Of a stretch of DNA of 64,000 nt, positions 23,657-36,400 are shown piece by piece. Where the stretch lies: assembly GCA_021464245.1 (NCBI GenBank), contig JADCRB010000040.1, forward strand, positions 5,238,273 to 5,302,272, in the 5' to 3' direction. This DNA is from Carallia brachiata. Its lineage: Eukaryota; Streptophyta; Magnoliopsida; Malpighiales; Rhizophoraceae. The first letter of the stretch is position 1. Each line of letters begins with the position of its first letter. The notes under the pieces are model-generated. The model did no database searches. It saw nothing but the letters and a program-made list of their open reading frames with translations, and was not told the origin of the DNA. A program made the translations under genes and the position numbers.

Positions 23657-24752
23657 ATGACAGACATTCAGGAAACCGTGGACAAGCCCTCTGAAGGGAC
23701 TCCAGCAAATGCATCTGAAAAACAGCAGGAAACTCGCGATGAAATGCTATTCAGGCACAGGTAATATATCTGTTCATGTTTTATATGACTACTTATTGTC
23801 CCTATCTTGTGATTTTCACGCGAATACAGAATAATTTTGCTAAAATGGTTTTTGTCTCTAAATACCATCTTGTGCAGAAAAGAGGTAGCACAGCTGCAGA
23901 ACAAAGAGAATGAGCTTAAAAAGGCTGCAGAAAAGGGTAGCAAGGCCGAACAGAAGGCTAAGAAGAAGCAGGTTGAGGAAGAGATCTCCCACCTCTCTGC
24001 AAAGCTACAAGCAAAACATGCAGAAGAACTTGCTTCATTAGGCTACAGCAGTACCAGTAATGGAAATGAGAAAAGTAATCTTGACAATTTAGTGAAGGCC
24101 ATAGCTGGTGTTTCTGTTACCAACCAAACTGAACGCGTAAAGATTAGCGAGGGTGCTAAGAAGCGGGGGAAGAGAGCTCAGCAAGAAGCAGAAAGAGAAA
24201 AAGGATCCAGGAAGAGCAGAGCATCCGTGTAAGTGATCGAATGATCAAAGACGAGAAATTGGAAACAAAGCTTGAACCCCTCGGATTGACAGTTAAAGAA
24301 ATAAAGCCAGACGGGCACTGCCTCTATCGAGCTGTTGAAGATCAGCTAGCCCTTCTTTCTGGTGGTTATTCTCCCTACGCTTACCAAGAGCTTCGGGAAA
24401 TGGTGGCTGCATATATGAGGGAAAATGCCTCTGACTTTATCCCCTTTTTCCTGTCTGAGAATCCATCAGAAGAAGGTTTTGTTCACTGACTGACAGGTTT
24501 GAAAATTATTGCAAGAAAATTGAGTCTACAGCGGCATGGGGTGGACAACTAGACCTCGGTGCTTTATCTCACTGTTTGGGGAGGCACATCAGGATATTTT
24601 CATGGTCCTTCCCTGATGTGGAGATGGGTAAGGAGCATAAGCCTGATGGTGGGTTGGGCTCATCTACGGCAATTATTATGTTGTCATATCATAAGCATGC
24701 ATTCGGTCAGGGGGAGCACTACAACTCTTTAGTGCCAAGCTCAATTAGATAG
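23657..24752 (+). pseudogene. OTU5: OTU-domain cysteine protease (deubiquitinase), broken by two single-base losses
   Basis: OTU proteases remove ubiquitin. Exon 1 (ATG 23657 to 23760, donor gtaat) joins exon 2 at 23878 (tgtgcag|a) in frame. Exon 2 encodes a Lys/Glu-rich coiled region, then an OTU domain with catalytic D and C in P-D-G-H-C (24310-24321) and the catalytic His in G-E-H-Y-N-S (24717-24719). The frame shifts twice, each time by loss of one base: in the A-run at 24197-24204, giving a stop at 24230-24232, and in the T-run before 24484, giving a stop at 24487-24489. All three frames together spell a full-length protein ending at 24752. A 5' UTR intron acceptor (ttctag) sits at 23641-23646, so this is not a processed copy. 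Either a young pseudogene or an intact gene with assembly errors. Confidence 0.8.
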
Positions 24753-27009
24753 GTATTGCTAAATTAACTGTGGACCTTTTTTTTTTTTTTTTTGTTTTAG
24801 GCCTGCACATCTAATATTTTGCTTTGTCTTGAAGGAAAGAATGTGTTTTGAGCTGTAGACAAATCTTAGAACTTGCATTTCCCAGGTTGGCTGACGACTA
24901 AATTATTAGCATCTTTGAAAACTTGTATAATTGAAGCTGTGGATTTTAAGTTATCTAGATGAGTGTTATGTTGTAGCATTCAATTTTGAACAATACGTTT
25001 TACCCATATTTGAAATTTCATGGCCCTTCCGCTTTTCTCACTTGTGCTTCAGTAAATTGGCGTGCTCGCCTGCTGCTGTACCCACTACCTGACGTAGGTG
25101 CCAATTTTTCATGTTCAGGGGCACTCTTATCTTTCCTACGGGACCCTCCAATGTGATCGTCTCAACCAATTAAGGCAGCCGCAATTTAGATTCAGATTTG
25201 GAGAATTCCTGATATTAAAGAGGAAAATTTTTCTTCAGGCTTATGTGTCTCCGAGAGATTGGTGGAATGGATGTCTCTGGACAGCGACAAGGCCGGGAGG
25301 AGGAAGAAAATAGGAACGGGTAAAATGGGGCGAACTGGGAGATAAATAAAAGCCAATTCGACTGGTCCTTCCCCAAGTCGTGGGCCAAAAATGCCTTGGT
25401 AAAGTTTTCGACCTAACAAATGAATTACATCATCGGTTTTTTTTTTTTTTTTTGGGTACAAATATAGTTTGCTGTAAAATTTTTTGTTAAACTCAAAAGA
25501 AATTTGCCATTATTTATTTGTTGGATTTATGACGTAGAGTGGATTCAAGCAAAAATCTCTCCCTTTTTATTTTTTTTTGTGGGTAATGGATTATTTACGA
25601 CCCTGTTCCAGTTACAACCCGCAACAGAAAAGGCCGTGGACATATCTCGAACATAAAGGTTTTGTTATTATGCCTTCACATGCATACAACTTTCGACGTT
25701 TCCCGAGTCCATAAAAGAAGAAGAAGAAAAAAAAAAAACGAAAGGAAAAAAAAAGGAGATGCGCCATTGCCAAATAAGTGATGGAAGCCTCAAAAGGAAG
25801 CGAAAAGTTGAAATTGGGAGATGATGGTGATTTGAACGTCTCAAATTTTTACTCTTTTGTTTCCTTGTAAAGCGGTAGTTTTTAGTTCTTTTGAGATTTC
25901 AGTTTAGTTATTATGAAGATTATATTTCATGTTCATATCCTCACTCCCTATTTTATAATTATTGGGTTATTAGTTTTAAAAGATCAAAAAAAAAAAAATT
26001 ATTCTTAGTTCATTTTTTTTTTTTTGTCTGCTAACATCATGTCAACAGTCAGCTTAGAACAATTGTCATAGATCAGATCATTATGTCTCTGAAATATTTG
26101 GTGCCACTATTACAAAATGGATGGTTATGCTTTGATGATATAAATTAATTGATGAAGCAATAAACATAGAAGCCATATTGAACAAATTTCTGTTCAAAAA
26201 AAATATATTGAACAAATTGTAGCCAGCAGCATATGCCTTTGCTGTTCAAGTCAGCGCTCATCAGGAATTATGCGAATATATACTACGAAGCGAGAAGGAG
26301 AAAAAATAAAAAAAAAAGTAATGACTAATGAACGACCACAAAACGCAAAACTGTTGTATAAAAACTGAGCAGACCATGCTGATAAGCAGAATTTAATGTT
26401 GTAATGAGTTTAATGCGGAGAAGACAATGTATGGTTTTGGTATTCTCTTTTCATAGTTCCACGCTCACTCGGATGGCTTTGCCATTCTTTTTTTCATTTT
26501 GTTACATTACTATTCAAATTTCTGATCAAGGGCAGATCACTATGCATAGGCATCTTTTTTTTTTTTTTGGTTCTTCACTAGTTAGCTTTCGGTTTTCTTG
26601 CATTGAAATTGTGCGAATATTTTGAATGGCAAGAATAGATAAACCCAAATTCCCTCAGCAGATATTCTCCCAAAGAAACAGAGTAGAGGGTTCGTCCGTG
26701 GAGCGAAATACTCAGAAAATAAGAAAAGTGGAAAATGGAATTAGTTGAACTATGCCCACAGGTAATAGTGATGTCAAGATCCAGATGCCTCACATGGCAT
26801 TAAACACAATTTCCATGACCAAAATTCAAGTGATAACTGAAAAAAAAAAAAAGATGCATGGGACGGGGATATATTCAATTATTCAATCCTAAACTCAGAT
26901 AGCAATTAATTAAAGAAAGCCCCTACTTGAAAAGATGGATGGAAAGGAAGAGTTGAAAAAACACTATCTAAAAATTATAAATCATAACAAATTACATTTT
27001 TATGACAAT
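24753..27009. other. Intergenic, 3' flank of the OTU gene
   Basis: Many T-runs (24777-24794, 25438-25453, 26011-26024, 26552-26566). Short frames have no recognisable motifs. No gene supported. Confidence 0.5.
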
Positions 27010-27710
27010 CACTTTTTATTTAAAACTTTAAATATTGAATTATGGGTCTTTTATTATTCTTTATATATTACATGCTCTCTATTTTTTCTAACTTGTTACT
27101 CAGTATTTTCTCTCAAGTGTGAGTCTTCACTTAGTGGGTTAGTTTCACCATAGTCACTCCAAACCTTAAGATTTAAGTTATCGATCTTTTGTTACCTACA
27201 TTTGTTACTCAATACTCTCCTTCAAGTGCAAGTCTTTACTCAGTAAACTTATTTTATCAGAACTACCTCAAATCTTATAAGGTTTGAGTTATGGATACTT
27301 TCTTGTTTATATTTGTTACTCAAGACTCTCTCTCAACTGTGAGTCTTTAGTCAATAACTTTGTTTTTCCATAACTATCGTATTCCAATCGGGACTCTCCT
27401 TTCAGTGTGAGCCTTTACTTAGTAGGCTTGTGTCTCTATAATTATCCCATCCCAATTAGGCTTACCTGTTTTTCTCCAACACATCAACACAGGGTCCTAA
27501 CTTCTCAAACAGCCATGTCTATTTTTTAGAGGCCCTTTTAAGATCATTTTAAGTTTGATACCAATAACAAGCAATATCAATTGAACCTCTATGACACCAC
27601 TTATTATCTAAAATCTTAAAATTTGAATTATAGGTCTTTTATTACTTTTTGTATGCTGCTTCCTCTCTATATTTTCTTTCTACGTGGGAGTTTTTACCTA
27701 AAATCCACGC
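27010..27710. repeat. Degenerate tandem repeat, units of roughly 110-120 bp
   Basis: The words ttgttactca, ctctctcaagtgtgagtctt, ttagtgggtt/agtaggctt and aaggtttgagttat(g)gat recur in the same order three to four times between about 27090 and 27480. The bordering segments (about 27020-27090 and 27600-27690) also match each other, sharing ttgaattat(a/g)ggtctttta. Units are considerably diverged. Probably part of an old transposon; no coding sequence. Confidence 0.65.
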
Positions 27711-28096
27711 TTGTTAACAAAAATTTCAAATTGTAATCAGCGAGTTATAGCGAAACTGAGCCTTGCAGTCAATATTAATACTAGGGTGCAATTGCAATTA
27801 CAACCAAAGCAGTATCACAATACCTGCCTTACCATGCCTGTTACCACAATGGTAATGTCATAATTGCAGGGGCCAACCACTATTCAAAACGCTGCTTGTC
27901 ACATTATGCAAGTTGATTTTATGATAGCAACCGATTATTCGGTTTTCATTAACAACAGATAGAGAGGTCTACATCAAAGTAATCATCAAAGATACTTTGG
28001 AATCAAATCACACATCCTAAATTTTTTTTTTTATTCCCTTTCAGGCCTCAACTGATATATGCTGTCATGCAATAAACAGTGCAATTCACCAGGCAT
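27711..28096. other. Upstream region of the CCMC glutaredoxin
   Basis: Non-coding sequence leading to the TATA box at 28097. No clear TGACG (TGA-factor) site was noticed. Confidence 0.45.
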
Positions 28097-28106
28097 CTAT
28101 AAATAG
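28097..28106 (+). promoter_or_regulatory. TATA box of the CCMC glutaredoxin gene
   Basis: ctataaatag about 100 bases before the ATG, implying a leader of about 70 nt, shorter than in the two minus-strand genes. Confidence 0.75.
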
Positions 28107-28204
28107 AGCTTCAAGGGTGCCAAGTTCCTTGCACCAAATCAAAGTCTGTTTTAGTTAAATATCTCAACAAGCTTTCTGTACGTAATAAAATAATAGGATC
28201 AGAT

Positions 28205-28516
28205 ATGGACATGGTGGCAAGATTGGTTGCTGAAAGGCCGGTGGTGATCTTCAGTAGGAGCACCTGTTGCATGTGCTACTCTATCAAGGCACTGATATGC
28301 AGCTATGGAGCGAATCCTACCGTATATGAGCTCGATCAAATTCCAAATGGACAGCAAATTGAAAGAGCACTGCAGCAGCTGGGTGGAACTAAACAAAGCG
28401 TTCCAGCTGTGTTCATAGGGCAAGAGTTTGTTGGTGGTGATAGCCAGATTATGAGCCTACAAGTCAAAAACCAGCTTAGCACATTGCTCAAGAATGCGGG
28501 AGCAATATGGATTTGA
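28205..28516 (+). CDS. CC-type glutaredoxin (ROXY class), active site CCMC
   Basis: An intronless 103-residue frame with the classic ROXY active site C21-C22-M23-C24, cis-Pro at P67 and a G-rich turn at 77-78. It ends A-G-A-I-W-I, a good match to the A-[LI]-W-[LI] tail that contacts TOPLESS-type co-repressors. An extra residue or two lies before the cis-Pro loop (G-G-T-K-Q-S-V-P) compared with the neighbours. The start M-D-M-V follows a clear TATA box, and a later ATG would remove the first beta strand. It lies about 3.5 kb after the OTU gene and faces the same way as the CCMS copy. Confidence 0.95.
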   Translation: MDMVARLVAERPVVIFSRSTCCMCYSIKALICSYGANPTVYELDQIPNGQQIERALQQLGGTKQSVPAVFIGQEFVGGDSQIMSLQVKNQLSTLLKNAGAIWI

Positions 28517-29730
28517 AATGCTTAGAGTATATGTATGAAATACTAAAATATTACTAATTTCGCGGATACAAAATCTTATATTAATAAAATATAAAGGTTT
28601 GACATGATTTATTGTTAGTTTTATTATTAGAATGATTACCCATTTATAATTGATTGATCCACCTAATTAATTAAAAGAGAAGTTTGAGTTCTTTCCATTA
28701 TTAAAAAGTTACCAAAACACGTTTGGTAACTACATCAAGCGTTAATAAATAATGCTCTCAGATAAACAAAACATGAGTCTTACAACTTCTCAGTCTTTTG
28801 TGAAGAACAAATAACTAGAAATTCTTCATCACTCGTATTTTGGGGTTTTCCTACTTAGAAAACCTAAACTTTTAGATGTAATAGTTTTTTTTTACGTAAT
28901 ATTAGAATTTAATTTACTTTCTCAATTCAATTTTTTTATATCATGTGTTAATCAGACTTAATACATATCAAAAAGACGTGTTAAAAAGTATAAATTTCAT
29001 ATTAATAAAGTATAAAAATCTAATCTGACTTATTACTCTCAGCTGGAGGATCATTTAATTGAGTTGAGATTTTGAGAATCTTGACACGAGTGGATAAACC
29101 CAAATTCTTCTCCACCTCGGCATAGGTTCCAAATGACGTCAAGCAGGGCCTTTATGATTTCAAAACAGAGAAAAATGAGTAAAAAAAAATCAAATAAATC
29201 AAATATACTTTCTAATGAATTATGCGCAGAGTTATAATCAAGTTCATGGTTTAATTTCCTCTTTGGTCACGACACTTTTTGATAAGTTTTGGCTGAACGC
29301 AGGGCAATATGAGTTGAACCAATATTTTCTTTTCTGTAAAGAATTTTTCAGAGACAAATTTTAAAATAACTAGCACGACTATCTCAGGTGAACAAGAATG
29401 ACCTCATTCAAGAAAAAATTAAGTCACATAGAGCTTGTGAAGCTACAAGGTTTACCATAGTTCCTCTAAACCTTTAGTTGCACAATTTCGGTGCATGAAC
29501 TATTCAATTGTTTCTAACTCTACTGAAATTTTGTTAAAGAAGTAAGAAATATGCAAAATTATAAGTGTACATATATAAGTATCAATCACTTGTCTATACA
29601 TCCAAATTCTATTCAATCACTGGGAAAAAATTACGGGTTTTAATGATTTGGAATTTAATTATTTGCCAATTGAACAAGGAGAGATGATGCCATAAATTTC
29701 ATTATTTTTCATGAAGAAAACTTTAACTGA
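28517..29730. other. 3' flank of the CCMC glutaredoxin and spacer
   Basis: AT-rich and non-coding. Segments near 28565-28610 and 28985-29030 share atattaata-aa-tataaa words and may be remnants of one repeat. Nothing firm. Confidence 0.45.
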
Positions 29731-30460
29731 GGGGGTGTTTGGTTTTACATTTAAGAACAACTGTTACTGTTGCTATTCTAAACGGTAGGACTTAGGTATT
29801 TGGTTAAAAAAAATATCAATAGCTGATTGCTGATAAAACACTTTAAAAATAACTGATAAAAAAAGAATAATTTTAAATTACTTTTTATTTTTATCACTTA
29901 CTGACACATTTTATAATTATAAAATTACCCTTTCCAAGTAAAAAAAAGCGAGACAGCACATGCTGAGAGTATACTGTACCCAAAAAAAAAAAAAAAGAGC
30001 AAGTGCTCAAATTAAATGACACTGCCGACCAAAGCCAATATAACCTTTTTTTTTTTCAATATAACTTTAATAGACAGTAAAAAGGCAATATTAACACCAC
30101 CCAAAAAAAAAATGTTATTTTGACACCGTAGGTAACGGTAGGTCGGTATGTAAATATAGTTTTATTAACTTCACTTTTTTTATAAAAACAGTAAAATATT
30201 TTTTTATTTATAAATATATAAAATATATTTTTATAAAACTAGTTTAGATTAATTAGAAATAAAAAAAATATATTATAATGAAATAAAAATAGAATGTCTA
30301 AAATAATCATTTAATTATTTAATCAGTAACAGTTAGTACTAATTTAACCAAACACCATCGTTTTACTTTATTTATCAGTAACAGTAATAAACAAAAGCAA
30401 TCTGTAATCAATAATAATAACAGCAATAAATAATTACCAATAATAAAACCAAACACCCCT
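29731..30460. mobile_element. PIF/Harbinger (Tourist-like) MITE
   Basis: The left end reads gggggtgtttggttttaca and the right end, reverse-complemented, reads aggggtgtttggttttat. GGGTGTTTGG-type ends are typical of plant Tourist-like elements. A 3-bp direct repeat, tga, flanks it at 29728-29730 and 30461-30463, the duplication length of PIF/Harbinger elements. About 730 bp, no transposase, several A-runs inside. Confidence 0.7.
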
Positions 30461-30463
30461 TGA

Positions 30464-33116
30464 ATCTTATAGCAATAGTAGCATAACTAAAAGTTAACAT
30501 GAGTTGAGAGTATAAAATTTACAATTTAAAATTTTAAGGGGTCTTAAATATTATTTTTTATTACAATTGTTTAGCTAAAAGACTAAAAATAAGAAGAGAG
30601 TTGCAAGAATTCTAGCACATGATCAAAACAATCTCTAACAACGTATCTTCTCAAAAGCACAGACTAAATATTAATATTATTGAAAGAATACTTCTATTTC
30701 TTTTTTCTTTGTTCATTAAAGATGGTAGCTCATCCATAAGAAGAAAGAAGAAAGAGAAAATGAGAGGTAGGATTGAAGTTCTAACACGAACTTTTTTTTT
30801 GGAATCCATTAAAATGTTTATTAAGTTATAAATTATATAATAAGAATAGTTCTTCCCTCTTATAAATCTCACTTCTCTTTTCTCAAGATTTAAATCTAAA
30901 ATCTTTAAAAAGAAAATCTGAACTTTAACTATTAAATATCACCTATAAGAATCTAAATTTTTATTTTTATTTTTTTTTTTGCTTCTATTTCTATTAGTGG
31001 TCTTAAAAAAAAAAAAATCCAGGCAAGGCCCACTGAGCCCATCACAGCATTAAGTGGAAGGGAATTTATCCATGTCTCTTGGTGGAACTGGAACCGTGCT
31101 AAATGAATTTTCCGGCCGAAGTATCTCTCTCACATCGTTAGTGCAGTCCGTGAAGTGCGAATATAATCGAGACTATTGCCAGAAATGATCCCAGTTTGGA
31201 TGAAATATAGAAAAAGAATGGAATATAAGTTACTGGATAAGTTAATTAAAAAAGACTTAAATGACAGACAATAACTTCATTAATTAAAAATAAATTTAGT
31301 TTAAATATTTTTTGTATCTGCAAAAAGACTCATGTTTATGGACAAGTGACCCATCAAAAATAAATTTGACCCAAACACTTTTCTACTCACAACAGATCAA
31401 GTGCATCAACTGGTGGACCATAAAAAAATGGAAATATATATTATTATATATATAACAACTATAACCTTCTTGTCTGTCGTTTCTATTTTGCAGAGACTTT
31501 AATGGCTTGTTTGATTTTGCGGAAAAATAGTGAGAAAAGAAAATAGTTTAAAGATTTTTTTAATTTATGTTTTTCTATTATTTTCTGTTTTACTAATTTT
31601 TTATTAATCTAAATAATTTTACTTTGGTCACAATTTTTGTCTCACAATATCAACCTTCTTTTTCACTTTTTTTTTCTTATCATTTTCTTTCTCATCAATT
31701 TTTATTCAATTCCAACAATTTTATTTTCTCACAATTTTTTCATTCACAACATTCTTTTTGATTTTCTTTCTCATCATTTTCTTTTTACAACCTTTTTCTC
31801 ACAACTTTCATTTACACACCATAACTTTCCTGTTGTTCTAAGCAATGATTTTATTTTTTAAAAATCTTTATGGTGATGTCGGACTCAGACTAATGGCCTG
31901 TTTATTTTACAAGAGAAAGTAAAAAAAAGAATTAAAAAATAAAATTATTACTATATCATTTTTTATATTTTTTTATTTATATAAATAACTTTTTTATTAC
32001 TTTTTTTCTCTTAAATTATTATTTATTCTTTTATATATTTTTTCTCACAATTTTTTTACTTATACAAATAATTTATTTTTTTAATGACTTTCTTCTCCAT
32101 TCCTTCCTTTTTCCAACCTTCCCTCTTAATTGAAACATAAAAGGATGTTGAACACATGCTTGCCCTAATGCATTAAAATATCATTTATGGATAGGAATGA
32201 CTGCTGAGCAGGAGAATCACTGTCCTAGCCCGAACTGAAGAAAAGTCAACCTCCGGATGGATTTTAGCGGATCATCCCATCTTGCCAATATCGGGGATGC
32301 CGCTTGTCTCCAATGACTTTTTTTATTTTTCAAAGTGAAAAATCCATTGAGCAACATCCAGTTACCTGTTTGGCGAAAACCAAAGACTTTTGAATTTTGA
32401 TTAAATGCAAGAGGGCGACAAGAGCACGGAAGGAGGTTGGGTTCACAAGAAGAATCCCCCTGTTGGTCTCCGTAGTCCATGATGACAATAGCCTCTTTGA
32501 GCTTTGTCTTTTTTGGGGAATCTTCGAATGCTCTTGTAAATGGCTCGTGCGTTTTTCGTGTGAAATCCATCTTCGAATGCTCATGTAACGACGATCGGAA
32601 ATCCATCTTTCTCCGGTAATGGCAATGGCCATCGTCGTTTCTTGGGGTCAGTTTTGGCTGCAAATAGACTTCTTGCAGGGATGCAGTGGTGCTGTGTCTG
32701 CGCTGAGGCTTTGAATTTAAAAAATCCTTCGTGCATCATACATTGGAATTGGAAGGGAAAATTTGCATTCGAAGGCTTGTGATTATTGCGTGAGTGCTGC
32801 GTTAGGATATGGGTCAGAAAATATTAAAAAAAAAAATTCAATTACAAGTATATTAGTTATTATATTTATAAATTGAAGTCGGGTTACTAATTGACATTTT
32901 TATTCAATCTCTTTATAAAGATGATAAAGTACTAAACTATTATTATGTCTGAATAGATCTTTTAAAAAACGACCACATTCCTAACGATTTTAAAATTTAA
33001 TACTGTACTCGTATTTAAATTTCTTTTTAATTTGAGAAAATTGTCAGTAATAAAACTCGAACCTGATCAATATTAGAAGAGACACATTAGATCACCATGC
33101 TAAAAAAAAATTGAGA
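30464..33116. other. Gene-poor AT-rich stretch
   Basis: T/C-rich tracts at about 31500-31860 and 31890-32130 each open with taatggc(t/c)tgttt, suggesting fragments of one MITE family. A 148-codon minus frame at 32217-32663 has no recognisable domain. It overlaps a small internal repeat, with tcttcgaatgctc at about 32520 and again at 32570. I do not call a gene here. Confidence 0.45.
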
Positions 33117-33471
33117 TTAATATATAAAAATATCGTCAATTTTACTTAAAGTAATAAATTTAACACTAATTTTAAAAAGTAACAAATCTAATATTAATTT
33201 TATTTAAAATAATAAATTTAGCACATAATAATTTTATATAAATAAAATCTGTCAGTTTCGATAATAAATTTATAAAAATATGTCTGTTTTGATAATATGA
33301 TAATCATATAAATTAGTGTTACATTATCGAAACAGATAAATTCTGTTTAAAAAATTTCACTGTATAATAGATTTATTATTTTAGATAAAGTTGGTGTGAA
33401 ATTTATTACTTTTTAAAATTAATGTTAAATTTTTTATTTTAAGTAAAGTCAGTGATATTTTTATAAATTAA
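33117..33471. mobile_element. TTAA-bounded MITE, copy 1
   Basis: About 355 bp with terminal inverted repeats of about 75-90 bp. The left end ttaatatataaaaatatcg matches the reverse complement of the right end, ttaatttataaaaatatcac, and the similarity continues through acttaaa(g/a)taa. It starts and stops at TTAA. A second copy with the same internal words (ctgtcagtttcgataataaa; aacagataaa) lies at 48978-49335. No coding capacity. Confidence 0.7.
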
Positions 33472-36400
33472 CTCAAAAAATTAAATTTAAAAAATGAATT
33501 CCTCTATTCCAAAAATATTATGCAATTATTAATAATAAAATAGAAAAAAATAAGAAATTGCCTCAGTTAATCAACAAAAAAAAAAAATTGCTTCAGAGAG
33601 ATCGAAAGTGGAAGGGGTCTGTTTTATGTTCTTTGGGGGTGGGGGGAGGGGGTAAGTTCAATGAAAGGTGCCAGATTTATTTGCTCGATGGATAATGCAT
33701 TGATTTCAGTTCCGAAAAATGTTATGCATTTGATGGGTTATAAAGAAGAAGCACGTTAAAAAGGTAGACTGACAGTCCACAAATTAGGTTCCATCAGCTT
33801 CCAGAGGATCGATGGATGGTTTTCAGAGTTCGGACTGCATATAGCAGAAACATGCTTTTTAATTAGAAAGAACTATATTTTGAACTATATTCTGATAATA
33901 ATCTGATCTATGCATCTTCTTTGTTCTTGTACCAATTACAGCTGGGGGATTTCCTCTTTTCCCTTCCATATTTTATAGCAATAATTGAAGACTGGTCGTC
34001 CAGAGGTGAATTGCTAACTCTAACCCCTTGCCTGTGATATACGGATCAAGTTGACATTCTTCAATTTAGCAAGTAACTTGCAGGCATTTTTTAAGATCAT
34101 AGAATGTGCACAAACCGGTAGTTGGGACTTGGGTAGCTTGTCTCTTACTAAAATCTGTGTCCCCATTGTCATTCATCAATTTCTATGTAATCTTGGATGG
34201 TTGGTCTGTGAAAAGATAATATTTTCTAGGCCCAGATTATCCATTTGAGCAGATTGTGATCTGGAAAAGTGATATGCAGCCAGCGACACCAGTTACCAAA
34301 AGCATAGTATGAACAGCTAAAAACTTGATGCCCATTGTTCAAATCAAGGGGAATACAGAACCACTTGATTATGAAAAGAAGAAAACAACGGCTCAGGCTC
34401 ACAGATGCCGCGCCATCCATCTAGGGAATTCCACGACATTGAGATCCAGCCCGTTAGCGGGGACACGGAGAATAATTTGTAGCTTTTGATAACAGTACTT
34501 CTTAGCAAAGAGGACTTATCTTCTCGTTTTGCATGAGTTTCATATCTTGTGCTTGCATCCGAAATGACTTTAATGTAGGAACTTAGTGAAAGTGCATATC
34601 TTGCATTGTTCTTGAAGTGACAATATCGCAAATAGTTGAAAAACTTAGATTGTGGGAATAATTACAAATTGGATGCTTTAAAAAGAACAAAATCGCAGGA
34701 ACCTAAATCTAATCAATATGTGTGATGCCAGGAACCGTCCTTGCTTTCTGCTTTAGTATTTTATCCACAAAGTTGATGTAATACAATGGTATAGCCATGT
34801 GGCTATTACAATTGGCAAATTAACTGATTCAGATGTGCATTGATATGTCGAGGAAGGACACCATATAGTACAAGTGACCCAGCATAAGTGGTGGTCCTCT
34901 GCCTTTTTGTAAAGCTGTTTTTGCAAGCTCAGCCTCCATTTTGGGTCCTGCGCAAGGCAGCACCTGGTACATGCAATGCAATAAGAGTACCATTATATGG
35001 TCAGATTTTAGTGGCCGAATTTTATCCAACTTTCATTGAATTTGTGTAATTATAATCATTTTTGTGTAATCACAAGTAAAAAAATATGAATTAGAAAAAA
35101 TAATAACATATTTTAGTATCATTCTTTATTGTTATAATTCACAAAACAAATTTTTTATTGTACAAAATGAAAATTTAGAGATTGTTTGGTCAGTAAGATG
35201 TTTGGCCATATAACTTTTCCGATGCAATAATGTGTCCTCTGTACGTGTAAGGATAATTTGCAAAAGAGACACATGGGATTCAATTTTATGAAAAGCCAGA
35301 TAGATATGTGACGCCGACATGAGCTGGTCCTATAATTACAGATGTGCTCGAATTCTCAACTTTTGGCATGCCATCAATTTATCTCATCAATTTCCAATAT
35401 ACAAAATTGACTTCACGTTTGTGATGCGGCAAGTCAAACAAAAATCTATGTGAAATCGGAAAATATCTTCTGGCATGGTGAATTTATAAGATTATGCGCA
35501 GGAAGTAGTTTTGTGGGGACAAGGTATTGTTCCATATAAAATGAAATCCAGACACAACAAATAGTATAGTACTCTCAATTTTAGCTATCTGTAGCATTTT
35601 TCTATTTAAAATGGTCTCGTTCAGCCTCCAAGCTATAGTAATTCCATTCGAACCTCTAGATTACCTTTCTGGTAACTTTCATATGAAATAGCAGTTCAAA
35701 GTAGATGGTGAATAAAAAAATTAAAAATGATAAACAAAAGCAGAAGCAACTGCAAAGAGAGATCGAGATAGTTTTTGTACACATTGTCAATAGATTTGTT
35801 GCAACGTGAATTGTAGTTATATTACACATCTTAAGTTAAAAAAATAAAAAAAATATATATAAAAGCTTATGAAAACTTATAATATACAGTACAACTACAG
35901 TAGATTTATAACGAACTTATTGATAATATATAAAAAAAATATTTGTATTTTTCTTTGCATCACAATTTTTTCACGTCTGTGTATCAAAACTAGTTGGATA
36001 TAAATATACGGAGACTCTTTTTTTCGGAAGCAATAGGAAAAGGGCTCCCCTGATACGAATGCGATTTACTGTCCTGTTATTAATGATATTATTCCTTTCT
36101 GATAAGTTCTACAATCCTGCAGCATTAAGCAAAATAACAGATAACAATGCCCCCAAATGGCTCTTGCAATCATTGACTAATCGAAAGTTCAGGAAGTTCT
36201 GTTGATTCAAGAATCCGTACTTTTGGAAATTGTACTTTCTTTTAACCAATGTGCTGCTTCTGACTGTAAAACTGACATTTCGTCAACCATAGCGTGATGA
36301 TAATTAATCAAATTTTTGTGCAGTAACCAGCTTTTCATGATCAGATGGGAACATCTTTGAATGGTTTAGACGGGGAATAGATAAAGGTCATGGGTCCTCA

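Noticed and set aside
31500..32130. Two T/C-rich tracts each starting taatggc(t/c)tgttt, possibly Tourist-like elements
   Set aside because: No matching inverted right ends or target duplications could be found.
32217..32663. 148-codon open frame on the minus strand
   Set aside because: No domain, splice signals or conserved pattern recognised, overlapping frames on both strands, and a local internal repeat.
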